Shown one piece after another: positions 32,876 through 44,715 of a stretch of DNA of 64,000 nucleotides. A model generated the notes under the pieces. That model made no database searches. It was not told the DNA's origin and saw nothing but the letters and a program-made list of their open reading frames with translations. The position numbers and the translations under genes were made by a program. The stretch comes from Symsagittifera roscoffensis. Taxonomy: Eukaryota; Xenacoelomorpha; Acoela; Convolutidae. Position 1 is the stretch's first letter. Each line of letters opens with the position of its first letter. The stretch covers positions 11,628,539-11,692,538 of the forward strand of contig NC_087070.1 of NCBI RefSeq assembly GCF_963678635.1. Direction: 5' to 3'.

Positions 32876-34505
32876 GCCAGCAAAAGGAATTGAGATCAAA
32901 AAATTGGCTTTCCAACTGGTAGCAGTCATTAAAATATATAGTTTTAAAAGCTACTACACAGACTTCTATCTAAACGGAATCCGCAAACAAATGCGAATTC
33001 CACTTACAGTTTGCAGATTTCACTTACAATTTGCGGATTTGACTTACAGTTTGCGGATTCAACTCACAGTTGCGGATTCCGCAACAATTCAATTCAATTT
33101 TACACATGTCTCGTTATTTGTGTGTGGATTCCACAAATTGTTCTGGATTCCGCATATACGAGTGCGGATTCCGCAAATTCGCCTATATTTGGAGTAATTT
33201 TGAACGGCACAGTGTTTAAGGTATTTATTTGCGGAATCCAAAACAGCAAAGAAGATCGAAGAAAAGTAGCAATGTTGCGGATTCCGCGACAAATCTTGTT
33301 AGGGCCTGTTGCGGAATCCGCTTACAATGCACAGAATGGACAGTTTGGCCTCATAATGTTCTCGATTTTTTTCATGATGCACATTTTAAATTTTTTCTAA
33401 CCACAAAAGTTTTAGCAATTTGCTTCAGCGTCATGGTTTATTTGGAAGAGTTATTTGTCATCCAAGACTAATCATTTTTAGAGATTTTGTTATTGAAAGA
33501 AAAATTGTAACCCTATCGAAAATAGTTTAAAAGTTTTTTGGTATGACAATTTTTCCGACAAAATAAAACATTCTATTTTTTTTATTAAGAAACTATCATG
33601 GATTATAAGACATTATAAAAGATTTTCGGAATTTTTTTATCAATTTCATGTTCGAACGTTCCGATTGCTATTGTATGTACCAAAGTTGGAATGGATTGCG
33701 TTAAAATATGAGAACGAATAGAAAAGACCAAGAGCGAAATTTTAATTTTCCATTAACTGATTATAATCTTTCTTTTGGAAACCAGGTTATGATCTATTAT
33801 AAATTTAATCGACTATAATAAATTACAGTCCATCTAGTTTTTGGAAAACTTGTAATCGATTACAATCGATTTTATTCATTTTTTTATCCCATTTTCCAAT
33901 TTAACTGTTTGGCCTAAAAACCCATCATAATCGATTATATTCAATTATTATCCCTTTGATTGCCCCTTTTATGTTCGACCTTGCATCCAAATTGCTTATA
34001 TTTTATGCTTCTCCAGATATTGGTTTATGTGAAAAATGTGAACGTTATTTCAAATTAATACCGATTTTTTTTAAATTTCGTTACGAGTTCAAACTGTGCA
34101 CTGGATAGGCGCACAATTTTGTGTCTGTATGTTCCTTGATTCCAGATACAAGTATTTAAACATGTTCCAAAATGTAAATAAATTCGATTTACGTGGATTC
34201 CGCGTACATATACTTGTAATGTAAATTTTGTCGGCATAATTATTTTGTTGCGGATTCCGAAACAAGCAAACATAGCAAGCAAACATAGATTCCGCAAAAC
34301 GTAACTAGAGTCCGCAAAAGTAAGTGAAACCCGCAAAATTTGTAAGCGGAATCCGCAAAATGTGAAGGAATTCAGAAATTCAATTTTTACTGAACTTGCA
34401 TATGCAATTGCGGAATTTAAAGGCAACGACTTAACCACTGTCAGCGGAAACCACAAACAAATCTTAAAACACTGGTTAACTAAACCGATTGATGTCACAC
34501 TTTAG
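32876..34505 (+). repeat. Satellite-like array unit, plus orientation, copy 1
   Basis: In order: the inverted GGCTTTCCAACTGGTAGCAG block; four to five 20-bp repeats around 32,990-33,090; the region ending GCGGAATCCGCTTACAATGC near 33,330; the intron-derived CATGATGCACATTTTAA block; an ATCGAT-rich stretch (33.74-33.96 kb); a second cluster of TCCGCAAA repeats (34.25-34.36 kb); and the 46-codon open segment. Confidence 0.75.
34365..34505 (+). other. 46-codon open segment conserved in six array copies
   Basis: Reads from KEFRNSIFTELAYAIAEFKG, through KQILKHWLTKPIDVTL, to TAG. Five further copies have exactly the same length (141 nt), the same frame and the same stop: 38,007-38,147 (+), 46,156-46,296 (-), 50,745-50,885 (-), 56,113-56,253 (-) and 61,925-62,065 (-). 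Composition is protein-like, unlike the flanking repeats. It could be the last exon of a captured host gene or part of a transposon protein. No family recognised. The upstream 20-bp repeats are also open for about 20 codons in some copies. Confidence 0.45.
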
Positions 34506-36395
34506 TATTTGCAAGCAGATTTTGGGATCATAGTTTTGGAAGCACAACACCGAATAAATTCATTGGGTTATCTCGTTAATTGAGTTAATGCATTATTGGG
34601 TTGACATATCGCCAATTTAGGTTAGTATTTGGGATTCAGTAATTGAGATTCAGTATTTGCAATTTTGTATTTGAGTTTCAGTATTTGGGAGCGTGAATTT
34701 AAATCATTTTTTTCACAGGGAGTAACTGGTCTAAATATTAAATTTGAGTAAATTAGCATTAGATAAAATTTACCAAAACTTGAATTACAACAGAATTAAA
34801 AATTAAGTTCAAAAACACGAATGAATAACCCTGAAAAAGTTGCCTTATTAAGCTTGTGCTGGTTTCATATTTTGAAAATAATTCAAAATGGCAAAAAAAA
34901 TTTTTTTATTTTTTTGAATGGCTTGGAATGAACTGATGAATAAGTTTACAGGAATTGAAATTGATGACAGGAATTGAGATCGAAGTTAACCTTTGTAGAA
35001 AGTGAGAGTGAAGTGGGGTATGTTTGACAGGAATTGAGATGAGATCGAAGTTGCGTATGTTTGTCAGCAATTGAGATCGAAGTTGGGTATATTCGTCAGG
35101 ACTTGAGATCCAAGTTGGGTGTTTGACAGGAATTCAGATCAAAAAATTGGCTTTCCAACTGGTAGCATTTATTAAAAGATATAGTTTCAAAAGCTACTAC
35201 ACATACTTATATGTAAACGAAATCCGCAAGCAAAATGCGGGTTCCACTTACAGTTTGCAGATTCCACTTACATTTTGCGGATTCGACTTACAGTTTGCGG
35301 ATTCCGCTGACAGTTGCGGATTCCGCAACAGCTCAATTCAACTTTACACATGTCTCGTTATTTGTGTGTATATTCCACAAATTTTTCTGGATTCTGAATA
35401 TACGGTTGCAGATTCCGCAAATTCGCCTAATTTTGGAGCGATTTTGAACGGTACAGTGTTTAAGGTATTTGTTTGCGGAATCCAAAACAGCAAAGAAGAT
35501 CGAAGAAAAGTAGCAATTTTGCGGATTCCGCGACAAATCTTGTTTGGACCTGTTGCGGAATCCGCTTACAATGCACAGAATGGACAATTTGGCCTCGTAA
35601 TGTTCTCGATTTATTTCATGATGCACACTTTAAAATTTTTCACTTTACAAGTATTAGCAAATTGCTTCAGCGTCATGGTTTATTTGAAAGAGTTATTTGT
35701 AACCCAAGACTTATCATTTTTAGAGATATTCTTATTTAAAAAAAAATAGTAATACCAAAGAAAATAGTTTTATAAATTTTTGGAAAGACAACATTTCGAC
35801 AAAATAAAACATTCCATTCTTTTATAAAAGATTATAAGAGAGTTTAAGAAACTATTTTTTGGATTTGTTTAAATCAATTTCATGTTCGAACGTTTTGATT
35901 GCTATTGTACGTGCCAAAACTAGAATTGATTGAGTTAAAATATGAGAACGAATAGAAAAGGCCTAAAATGAAACTTAGAAAAAAATCATTTGGAAAGCTT
36001 GCGAAGAAGTGATGGTCTGAAGTGTCGTGAATGTATTTAAAACTTCAACATGTTTCCAATGAAATATAACCCAATACTATTCTAATTAGTCGTAGAGGGG
36101 TCTCAAGAAACTGACCGGGCCCCTAATGTAAGAAAAAGAATGCCTCAAAGATGTTCAGTTCTGTGCTTTTGATGATCGTAACTAAAGTACCGAATAAGAA
36201 TGCGCAAATGAGGCATGTTAATGACATTTGCAAAAAAGTTTTGAAAGGAGCGAGCGGCGCTCATTGATTAGTTTTAGTTGAAAATAGAGTGTGATATACA
36301 TCTCACCTGGTTTTACCTTGGAAAAATTCCTGTGTGAGAAAAAGAGTTCAATAATCCGAAATTTGAAGAATCATTAAATTGGTCTCGTTTTTTAG
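34506..36395 (+). repeat. Satellite-like array unit, plus orientation, copy 2, joined to the GPCR intron unit
   Basis: Holds ATACTGAATC-type repeats (about 34.62-34.70 kb, read reversed), 32-bp repeats (34.93-35.14 kb), 20-bp repeats (35.23-35.33 kb) and then, from about 35.6 kb, sequence homologous to the GPCR intron tandem unit (AACTGACCGGGCCCCTAAT at about 36.1 kb, GAGCGGCGCTC at about 36.25 kb) that leads into an exon-2 copy. The 208-codon open frame at 35,123-35,749 crosses several repeat blocks. Confidence 0.7.
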
Positions 36396-36728
36396 GTAAC
36401 GAACAACACCGCACTTGAAGAGGATAAAAAGTTTTATTCTGAAATCTACACTGTAGCAGTCGGTCTAAAAATAGTCTGCTTTGTCGTCTCATGATTCGGC
36501 ATAGTGGGAAATCTGCTAACGATGTTCATAATTTCCCAATGGGAAAAACTTTCGTCAGGGGCTGCGTTTATGTTTTCACTAGCGTTTTCAGAGTTGATTT
36601 CAGTTACCTACAACGGATTTTTTGAAGTTTTCTTGCCAATGGTCGGCTTTACACTTGCTTCTGTTAACAGCATCATCTGCCCAATATCGAGGTTTTTCTC
36701 CTGGACTACATCATACACGTCGTATTAC
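36396..36728 (+). pseudogene. GPCR exon 2 copy B, truncated
   Basis: Acceptor and exon 2 from VTNNTALEED through TM3 (TSYTSYY), about 97% like the intact gene by eye. It carries an in-frame stop early (TCATGA at about 36,489-36,494, where the gene has TCATTA). After CGTATTAC it is fused to GGTAAATTTTATCTAATGC and the 20-bp satellite repeats. Loss of TM4-7 makes it non-functional as a receptor. Confidence 0.85.
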
Positions 36729-39700
36729 GTCGGTAAATTTTATCTAATGCTAATTTACTCAATTTTGCAAACAAAATGCGGATTCTACTTACAGTTTGCA
36801 GATTCCACTTACAATTTGCGGATTCGACTTACAGTTTGCGGATTCCGCTGACAGTTGCGGATTCCGCAACAGCTTAATTCAACTTTACACATGTCTCGTT
36901 ATTTGTTTGGGGATTCCACAACCTGTTCTGGATTCCGCAAGACCCAACTTCGATCTCAAATCGAATGTATCCAACTTCGATCTCAATTGCTGACTTTTCT
37001 TTTTTGATTTTTTTCATGATGCACATTTTAAATTTTTTCTAACCACAAAAATTTTAGCAAATTGCTTCAGCGTCATGATTTATTTGGAAGAGTTATTTGT
37101 CATCCAAGACTAATCATTTTTAGAGATTTTGTTATTGAAAGAAAATTAGTAACCCTATAGAAAATAATTTAAAAAGATTTTGGTATGACAACATTTCGAC
37201 AAACTAAAACATTCCACTCTTTTATAAAAAATTATAAGAAAGTTTAAGAAACTATTTTTCGGATTTTTTTAAATCAGTTTCATGTTCGAACGTTTCAATT
37301 GCTATTGTATGTAGCAAAACTGGAATGGATTGCGTTAAAATATGAGAACGAATAGAAAAAGCCAAAAGGAAAATTTTAATTTTTCATTAATTGATTACAA
37401 TCTTTCTTTTGGAAACCAGGTTATGATCTATTATAGTTTTAAGCGACTAAAATCAATTACAATTCATCTAGTTTTGGCAAAACTTGTAATCGATTACAAT
37501 CGATTTTATTCATTTTTTTATCCCATTTTCCAATTTAATTGTTCTGCCCAAAAACCCATCATAATCGATTATAATCAATTATAATCCCTTTGTTTGCCTT
37601 TTTTGTCTTCGACCTTGCATCCAAATTGCTTATATTTTATGCTTCTCTAGATATTGGTTTATGTATAAAATGAGAAAATTATTTCAAATTTATACCAATT
37701 TTTTTTCCATTTCGTTACGAGTTCAAACTGTGCACTGGAGAGGCACACAATTTCGTGTCTGTATGTTCCTGGATTCCAGATACAAGTATTTAAACATGTT
37801 CCAAAATGTAATTAAATTCCACTTACAAGATTTACATGGATTCCGTGTACATATACTCGTAATGTAAATTTTGTCGGCACATTTAATTTGTTGCGGATTC
37901 CGCAACAGGCAAATATAGCTGGTTGTGCTGGATTCCGCAAAAGTAAGTAGAGTCCGCAAATGTAAGTGGAATCCGCAAAATTTGTAAGCGGAATCCGCAA
38001 AATGTGAAGGAATTCAGAAATTCAATTTTTACTGAACTTGCATATGCAATTGCGGAATTTAAAGGCAAGGACTTAACCATTGTCAACGGAAACCACATAC
38101 AAATTTTAAAACATTGTTTAACTAAATCGATCGATGTCACACTTTAGTATTTGCAAGCAGTTTTTGGGATCATAGTTTTGGAAGCACAACACCGAATAAA
38201 TTCATTGGGTTATCTCGGTAATTGGGTTAATGCATTATTGGGTTGACATATCGCCGATTTAGGTCAGTATTTCAGTATTTGGGATTCAGTAATTGAGATT
38301 CAGTATTTGCAGTTTTGTATTTGAGATTCAGTATTTGGTAGCGTGAGTTTAAATCACTTTGTTCACAGGGAGTAACTGGTCTAAATATTTAATATGAGTA
38401 AATTAGCATTAGATGAAATTTACCAAAACTTGAATTTCAGCAGAATTAAAAATTAAGTTCAAAAACACGAATGAATAATTCTGAAAAAGTTGCCTTATCA
38501 AGCTTTGTGCTGGTTTAATATTTTGAGACTATTTCAAAATGGCCAAATAAGAACTTTTATTTTTTTGAATGGCTTGAAATGAACTGATATATAAGTTTAC
38601 AGGAATTGAAATTGATGACAGGAATTGAGATCGAAGTTGCCCTTTGTAGAAAGTGAGAGTGAAGCGGGGTATATTTGACAGGAATTGAGATGAGATCGAA
38701 GTTGGGTATGTCTGTCAGCAATTGAGATCGAAGTTGGGTATATTTGTCAGGATTTGAGATCGAAGTTGGGTCTTTGACAGGAATTATGATCAAAATTTTG
38801 GCTTTCCAATTGGTAGCAGTAATTAAAAGATATAGTTTTAAAAGCTGCTACACATACTCATATGTAAACGAAATCCGCAAACAAAATGCGGATTCCACTT
38901 ACAGTTTGCAGATTGCACTTACAATTTGCGGATTCGACTTACAGTTTGCGGATTCCGCTTACAGTTGCGGATTCCGCAACAGCTCAATTCAAATTTACAC
39001 ATGTCTCGTTAATTGTTCTGGATTCCGCAGATACGGTTGCGGATTCAGCAATTTCGCCTATTTTTGGAGCGACTTTGAACGGTACAGTGTTTATGGTATT
39101 TGTTTTTGAAATCCAAAACAGCAAAGAAGATGAAAGAAAAGTAGCAATGTTGCGGATTCCGCGACAAATTTTCTTTGGGCCTGTTGCGGAATCCGCTTAC
39201 AATGAACAGTTTGGCCTCTTATTGTTCTCGATTTTTTTCATGATGCACATTTGAATTTTTTTCTAACCACAAAAGTATTAGCAAATTGGTTCAGCGTCAT
39301 GCTTTATTTGGAAGAGTTATTTGTAACCCAAGACTTATCATTTTTAGAGATTTTGTTATTTAAAAAAATAGTAACACTATAGAAAGTAGTTTTTAAAAAT
39401 TTTGGTCTGACAACATTTCGAAAAATAAAACATTTTGTTCTTTTATAAAAGAGTATAAGAGAGTTTAAAAAACTATAATGGATTATAAGTCATTATCGAG
39501 ATTTTCGGATTTTTTAAAATCAATTTCATGTTCGAACCTTTTGATTGCTATTGTATGTGACAAAACTAGAATGGATTGCGTTAAAATATGAGAACGAATA
39601 GAAAATGCCTAAAAAGAAACTTAGAAAAAAATTATTTTGGAAAGCTTGCGAAGAAGTGATGGTCTGAAGTGTCGTGAATGTGTTTAAAACTTCAACATGT

Positions 39701-40053
39701 TTCCAATGAAATGTAACTCAAAACTATTCTAATTAGTCGTAGAGGGGTCTCAAGAAACTGACCGAGCCCCGAATGTCAAAAGAAGAATGCCTCAAAGATG
39801 TTCAGTTCTGTGCTTTCGATGATCGAAACTAAAGTACCGAATAAGAATGCGCAAATGAGGCAGGTTAATGACATTCGCAAAAAAGTTTTGAATTGATTGA
39901 GCGGCGCTCATTGATTAGTTAATTTCAATTTTTGGTTGAAGATAGAGTCTGATAGACATCTCACTTGGTTTTACCCTGAAAAAATGCCTGTGGGAGAAAA
40001 AGTGTTCAATAATCCGAAATTTAAAGAATCATTAAATTGGTCTCGTTTTTTAG
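36729..40053 (+). repeat. Satellite-like array units, plus orientation, copies 3 and 4
   Basis: Repeats the order seen at 32.9-36.4 kb: 20-bp repeats (36.77-36.87 kb), intron-derived block (about 37.0 kb), ATCGAT-rich stretch (37.38-37.59 kb), TCCGCAAA cluster (37.93-38.01 kb), 46-codon segment, ATACTGAATC repeats (reversed), 32-bp repeats (38.59-38.79 kb), 20-bp repeats (38.88-38.98 kb), then the GPCR intron unit to the next exon-2 copy. Confidence 0.7.
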
Positions 40054-40535
40054 GTAACAAACAACACCGCACTTGAAGAGGATAAAAAGTCTTTTTCTGA
40101 AATCTACACTGTAGCAGTCGGTCTAAAAATAGTCTGCTTTGTCGTCTCATTATTCGGCATAGTGGGAAATCTGCTAACGATGTTCATAATTTCCCAATGG
40201 GAAAAGTTGTCGTCAGGAGGTGCGTTTATGTTTTCACTGGCGTTTTCAGAGTTGATTTCAGTTACCTACAACTAAATTTTTGAATTTTTCTTGCCAATGG
40301 TCGGCTTAACCCATGCTTCTGTTAACAGCATCATCTGCCCAATATCGTGGTTTTTCTCCTGGACTACATCTTACGCGTCGTATTAATCAACGGTTTTGTT
40401 CAGCTTGGACAAATGCATCGCGGTCCTATTCCCATTCAAGTATCGAGAGCTCGGAGAGCCGAAAATTTGTGTCGTTGCAACTATTTGTGCTTTCGTTTTT
40501 GAAGCTATAATAACCTCGCCGTTGCTTTTCGTATT
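40054..40535 (+). pseudogene. GPCR exon 2 copy C, truncated
   Basis: Acceptor and exon 2 from its head (VTNNTALEED in the intact gene; the first codons differ slightly here) to the LLFV region after TM4, then a direct join to the 3' flank (TTTTTATATCATCGGA) that skips the second half of the gene; a few T residues at the join are shared by both sides. At least two in-frame stops (near 40,272 and 40,383). Strong similarity to the intact exon otherwise. Confidence 0.85.
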
Positions 40536-42440
40536 TTTTATATCATCGGATAACATCTACCTGGCATAATTGTTTGCAAATTTATTGGCGCTTGCAAAAA
40601 GCCCATATGATAAGTTTGGGATGATCACCGCGCAATATTTATCAAAGCTTATGCGGGCGTGTTAAATCAACTCAGATTAAATTGAGGCAGGCAATGTGCT
40701 TTTGTTCCGTTTTTCGAAGATCGATCCTAGAATCTGAGGACGATTACCGAGCGGGTGTGCTTTTACTAGCCTAAGTGTGAATGGCCATTGCCCGTTTATT
40801 ACTGAATACTTTTATTACGCGAATTATTTATGTGTGGTGATTTATCCCATTCATGAAACTTCCAAATTGAATTGAAGCGAACTAAAACGTCCCGGGTTGA
40901 CCTTCATACACGACAATTGCTTATCACACAATTCCATTGGAGAAAATTTTTTGTCATACAATTTCCGGCACGGAGTGTATGGAAAGATGTCTATCATTCA
41001 ATTTACAAAACTGTATGATAAACAGTTTATACGCTGCTGTCGAAACAGTTTTCAAAGTGAAAATCAAATTTTCAGGGAAAAATTTTTTCTCAAGTTTTTA
41101 ATCACAACGCCATTTTTATTGTCCAATGAGCAAATAATTGTTTTTTTTTCTAAAACGTAGTCCAGACTAAAATTTTCATAAAAGAGAAACAAAATTGACT
41201 ACGAATAAATGTGCGCTTAAAATCTTGAATTTTTTCATAGTTAAAATACACTTCAAATACACTTCAAATAAAATACACTTCAATTTGTCAAAAAAAATTA
41301 GGCCACATAATTTGACAAATGATTATTTCGATTAAAAATTTTCTGGCCAAGTACAAAATAGCAGGGTAATTCATAAATCTGATTGAACGATTAAGTACTA
41401 TCTCTCATACAATCACTACTCAAATGCGAGTACCTGGGAAATTTCTTCCCTCAAGCAACGGGGATTCTTGTGTGAAAAAATCTTTGAACACTATGTTTTC
41501 GGACGAAAGACAAATGTATTCAGCAAAAAATCAAAAAAAATCAATTTTGATTTAGGAAAGAAAGATCGTCAGATAATTTTATTTCATAATAAAAAAAACT
41601 TATCTTTGCGAGTTTTTTCACAGTTTTTTGTACGTTTGGAATTGTATGAAATTGAATGATAAGCACTTACCGTATGTGAAAAAGTCATGATAGGCAGCTC
41701 TGGTCAACCTCCCCAGTTCAATTCTGTATGCGACTCAAAATTTAACGTTTTTTTGATATTTTGACAGTTTTTGATATGTTGGCGGTCCATAATTTAAAAT
41801 TCATCTCAAAACCAGTTAAGTGATTGCTCGAACACTCAGAATTTTGCTCCGTTATTTGAGTAATATGATTTAATACGTTTACCAGCCACATAATAAACCA
41901 TTTGATTTTTACATATCGTGTCGGCTATAAAATATCGAAAAAGGAAATGAACAGAATTATGCAGGTTTTTTATTTCAACTTGAGCAAGTCAATAAAAGGC
42001 AGCTGAAACAATCACGGTGTCACCTTCTACAAGCAGCCTTGCTTACATTTTTTGATAAACTAATTTCAGATCATAAAGTTCTGCATGCTCTTAGTTTACT
42101 ATATGTTTTAGAATAAAAACGTTCGACGTTTTCCATCTTCTTTGCCCTCAATTTGCATAATGGCCAAAAAGGTATCTCTGTGGTATTTTGGACGGAAGCA
42201 GTGCTATTTTATTTTATTTGACATTATTTTTAGAAACAAAGGTGTTTTTTTTCATTTTAAATATACAAATATCATCAAAAAGAGTGAAGTGTCATGCAAT
42301 TTATTATTATGATAGCATTGTTTGATTTATCAAAACATCTTTGAAATAAATTGTTTTAGTTTAGTGGTTTTTAGAACATAGTAGTTTAGTTACAAATTAT
42401 GGAAAGAGCTGCAACAGGTGCCAGACAGCTGAAATAAATA
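40536..42440 (+). repeat. Direct copy of the GPCR 3' flank
   Basis: Homologous to about 23,840-25,610, including the MITE insertion. It has some extra sequence (about 41,815-42,050). The part 40,555-41,955 forms the left arm of a large inverted repeat with 42,870-44,310. Confidence 0.8.
40892..41724. mobile_element. MITE-like element, copy in duplicated flank
   Basis: CCCGGGTTGACC at the left, CTGGTCAACC at the right, with TCATACAATT-type subterminal motifs. Same insertion point as the 24.23-kb copy. Confidence 0.65.
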
Positions 42441-42869
42441 GGAAACTCTGACATATTTCTACAAATTTTTTCATGGCTAAGTCTACAGGCCAAATTTTTC
42501 ACTAAAAGATATTTAGCTTGATAAAATGCAAGTATTAGCTTCTTAGGTCTGCCACAAATCTACACTACAACAAGCACTAGACGCTAGTTAGTTTAGATAG
42601 CCAAATTTCTTAAATCAAAAATGTATGTCAACGTTTTGACAGTGAAAACGTTATAAACTGGTTGCTTTGCAAGCAGAAAAATGTGATCCGACTATAGGTA
42701 TCATTTCATAAAAACTTCGATGATCTCTAATAAAAGTTTTTGAATATTTTCGCATATAGCTTGAAGAGCACAATATTGAGACCAGTTTTTCGCGACTCTG
42801 ATTCTTTATTCAGTCTTCTCAATTTTGGGAGCTGAACGTGGTTGGGAGCAATCAAATAGCGAAAAAGTA
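42441..42869. other. Centre of the large inverted repeat, unique-looking
   Basis: About 0.4 kb with no match noticed elsewhere in the window and no coding potential. It lies between the two mirrored flank copies. Confidence 0.5.
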
Positions 42870-44310
42870 AATGTTCATTTCCTTTTTCGCTATTTTATAG
42901 CCGACACGATTTGTAAAAATCAAATGATTTTGTTTGTGGCTGGTAAACCTATTGAATAATATTACCCAAAATTCTGAGAGTTCGAGCAATCATTTTACTG
43001 GTTTTGAGATGAATTTTAAATTATGGACCGCCAACATATCAAAAATTAACAATATATCAAAAAAACTTTAAAATTTGAGTCGCACACAGAATTATTATGA
43101 CCATGGTTGACCAGAGCTGCCTATCATGACTTTTTCATATACGGAAAGTGCTTATCATGCGTTTTCATACAATTCCAAACGTACAAAAACTGTAAAAAAA
43201 CTCGCAAAGATAAGTCTTTTTTTTTTATTAAATAAAATTATCTGACGATCCTTCTTCCCTAAATCAAAATTTTTTTTTTGGGTTTTTCGCCAAACCCTTT
43301 TGAGTTTTGTTCGAAAACATAGTAACCAAAAATTGTTTAACACAAGAATCCCCGTTGATTGAGGAAAAAAATTTCCCAGATACTCGCATTTGAGTAGTGA
43401 TTGTATGAGAGATAGTACTTAATAATTCAATCAGACTTATGAATTACCCTGCTATTTTGTACTTGGCCTGAAAAATTTTGATCTAAATATTTGAATCATT
43501 TGTCGAAAATCAATCGTGGCCTGATTTTTTTTGACAAATTGAAGTGTATTTTATTTATATAACTATAAAAAAATTGAATTTTGCAAGCGCAAAATTATTC
43601 GTAGTCAATTTTGTTTTTTTTGTAAGAAAATTTTAATCTGGAATATTTCTAGAAAAAAAACAATTATTTGCTTATTTGACAATGAAAATGGCGTTGTGAT
43701 TAAAAATTTGAGAAAAAATTCTCCCTAAAAATTTCATTTTTACTTTGAAAACTACTTCGGCAGCAGCTTTCAAACTGTTTATAATACAGTTTTCATAAAT
43801 GGAAATTGTATGATAGACACATTTCCATACACTCCGCGCCGGAAACTGTATGACAAGAATTTTCTTACATGGAATTGTGTGATAAGCAATTGTCGTGTTT
43901 GGAGGCCAACCCGGGACGTTTTAGTTTGCTTCAATTCAATTTGGAAGTTTAATGAATGGGATAAATCACCACACATAAATATTTCGCTTAATAAAAGTAT
44001 TCAGTAATAAACGGGCAATGGCCATTCACACTTAGACTAGAATAAGCACAACCGCTCCGTAATCGTAATTAGATTCTAGGATCGATCTTCGAAAAACGGA
44101 ACAAAAGCACATTGCCTGCGTCAAATTAATCTGAGTTGATTTAACACGCCACATAAGCTTTGATAAATCTCCCGCGTTGATTCTCCCAAACTCATCCTAA
44201 GGGCAATTTGCAAGCGCCTATAACTTTGCAAACAATCATCCCAGGTGTAATATCTGTTTAATCATGAGCTCAAAACATCAAGAGTTTTCCGATGACATAA
44301 AAAAATCCAG
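42870..44310 (-). repeat. Inverted copy of the GPCR 3' flank (right arm)
   Basis: Mirror of 40,555-41,955 and of 23,860-25,200, for example GCCGACACGAT and the MITE in reverse. Divergence between the arms is several percent by eye. Confidence 0.8.
43093..43922. mobile_element. MITE-like element, inverted copy
   Basis: Reads GGTTGACCAGAG at the left and GCCAACCCGGGACG at the right; reverse of the 40.89-kb copy. Confidence 0.65.
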
Positions 44311-44522
44311 TTAAAAGACTAGTTAGGAAGTCGAATTTTGTGTGGTTACTGATTTTTGTTTGTTTGAAAATTGATTGAAAACCAATCATTTAGTTTAGTT
44401 TTTTCATTTTTCATCCTACCCCACTGATTTTCCAAAATACCTGAAAAACTGTTTTTGATTCGTGAAATTGACTTTTCTGCCTTTTTGAGAAATATACGGA
44501 AAGAAGACAATGATGCTCATAT

Positions 44523-44715
44523 TTACTTTTTGTCGTCGCTGTTTTCCTTGTGGTTTTGGACTCTGTTTTTTTTCGCTGTTTGTTTGATTTGCTTTCTGGT
44601 TCGGAGGGGCTGTTGCGGTGTTGAGTTTTGCAAATTTACCTCCTAAAAGAGCAAAGAAATCAGCTCTGAACTTTCGTCCGATTTAGACATAAAAGTAGAA
44701 GTTAGCTGAGTTAAC
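44523..44715 (-). pseudogene. GPCR exon 2 copy D, 3' end only
   Basis: On the minus strand it matches the end of the gene from the AANFYMY-equivalent region (AACTTCTACTTTTATGTCT) through the GRKFRADFFALL-equivalent to the stop region. At its inner end (44,715) it switches abruptly to the intron-derived TTTTGGCACATAAAATAGC block. The rest of the exon is missing. Confidence 0.8.

Noticed and set aside
33000-33090. CRISPR-like array of 20-bp repeats
   Set aside because: Repeats are contiguous without unique spacers, in an animal-like genome; this is a minisatellite.
35123-35749. 208-codon open frame in the array
   Set aside because: It crosses 20-bp repeats whose period is not a multiple of three, other copies break the frame, and the peptide has no family features. 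Kept only as part of the repeat.
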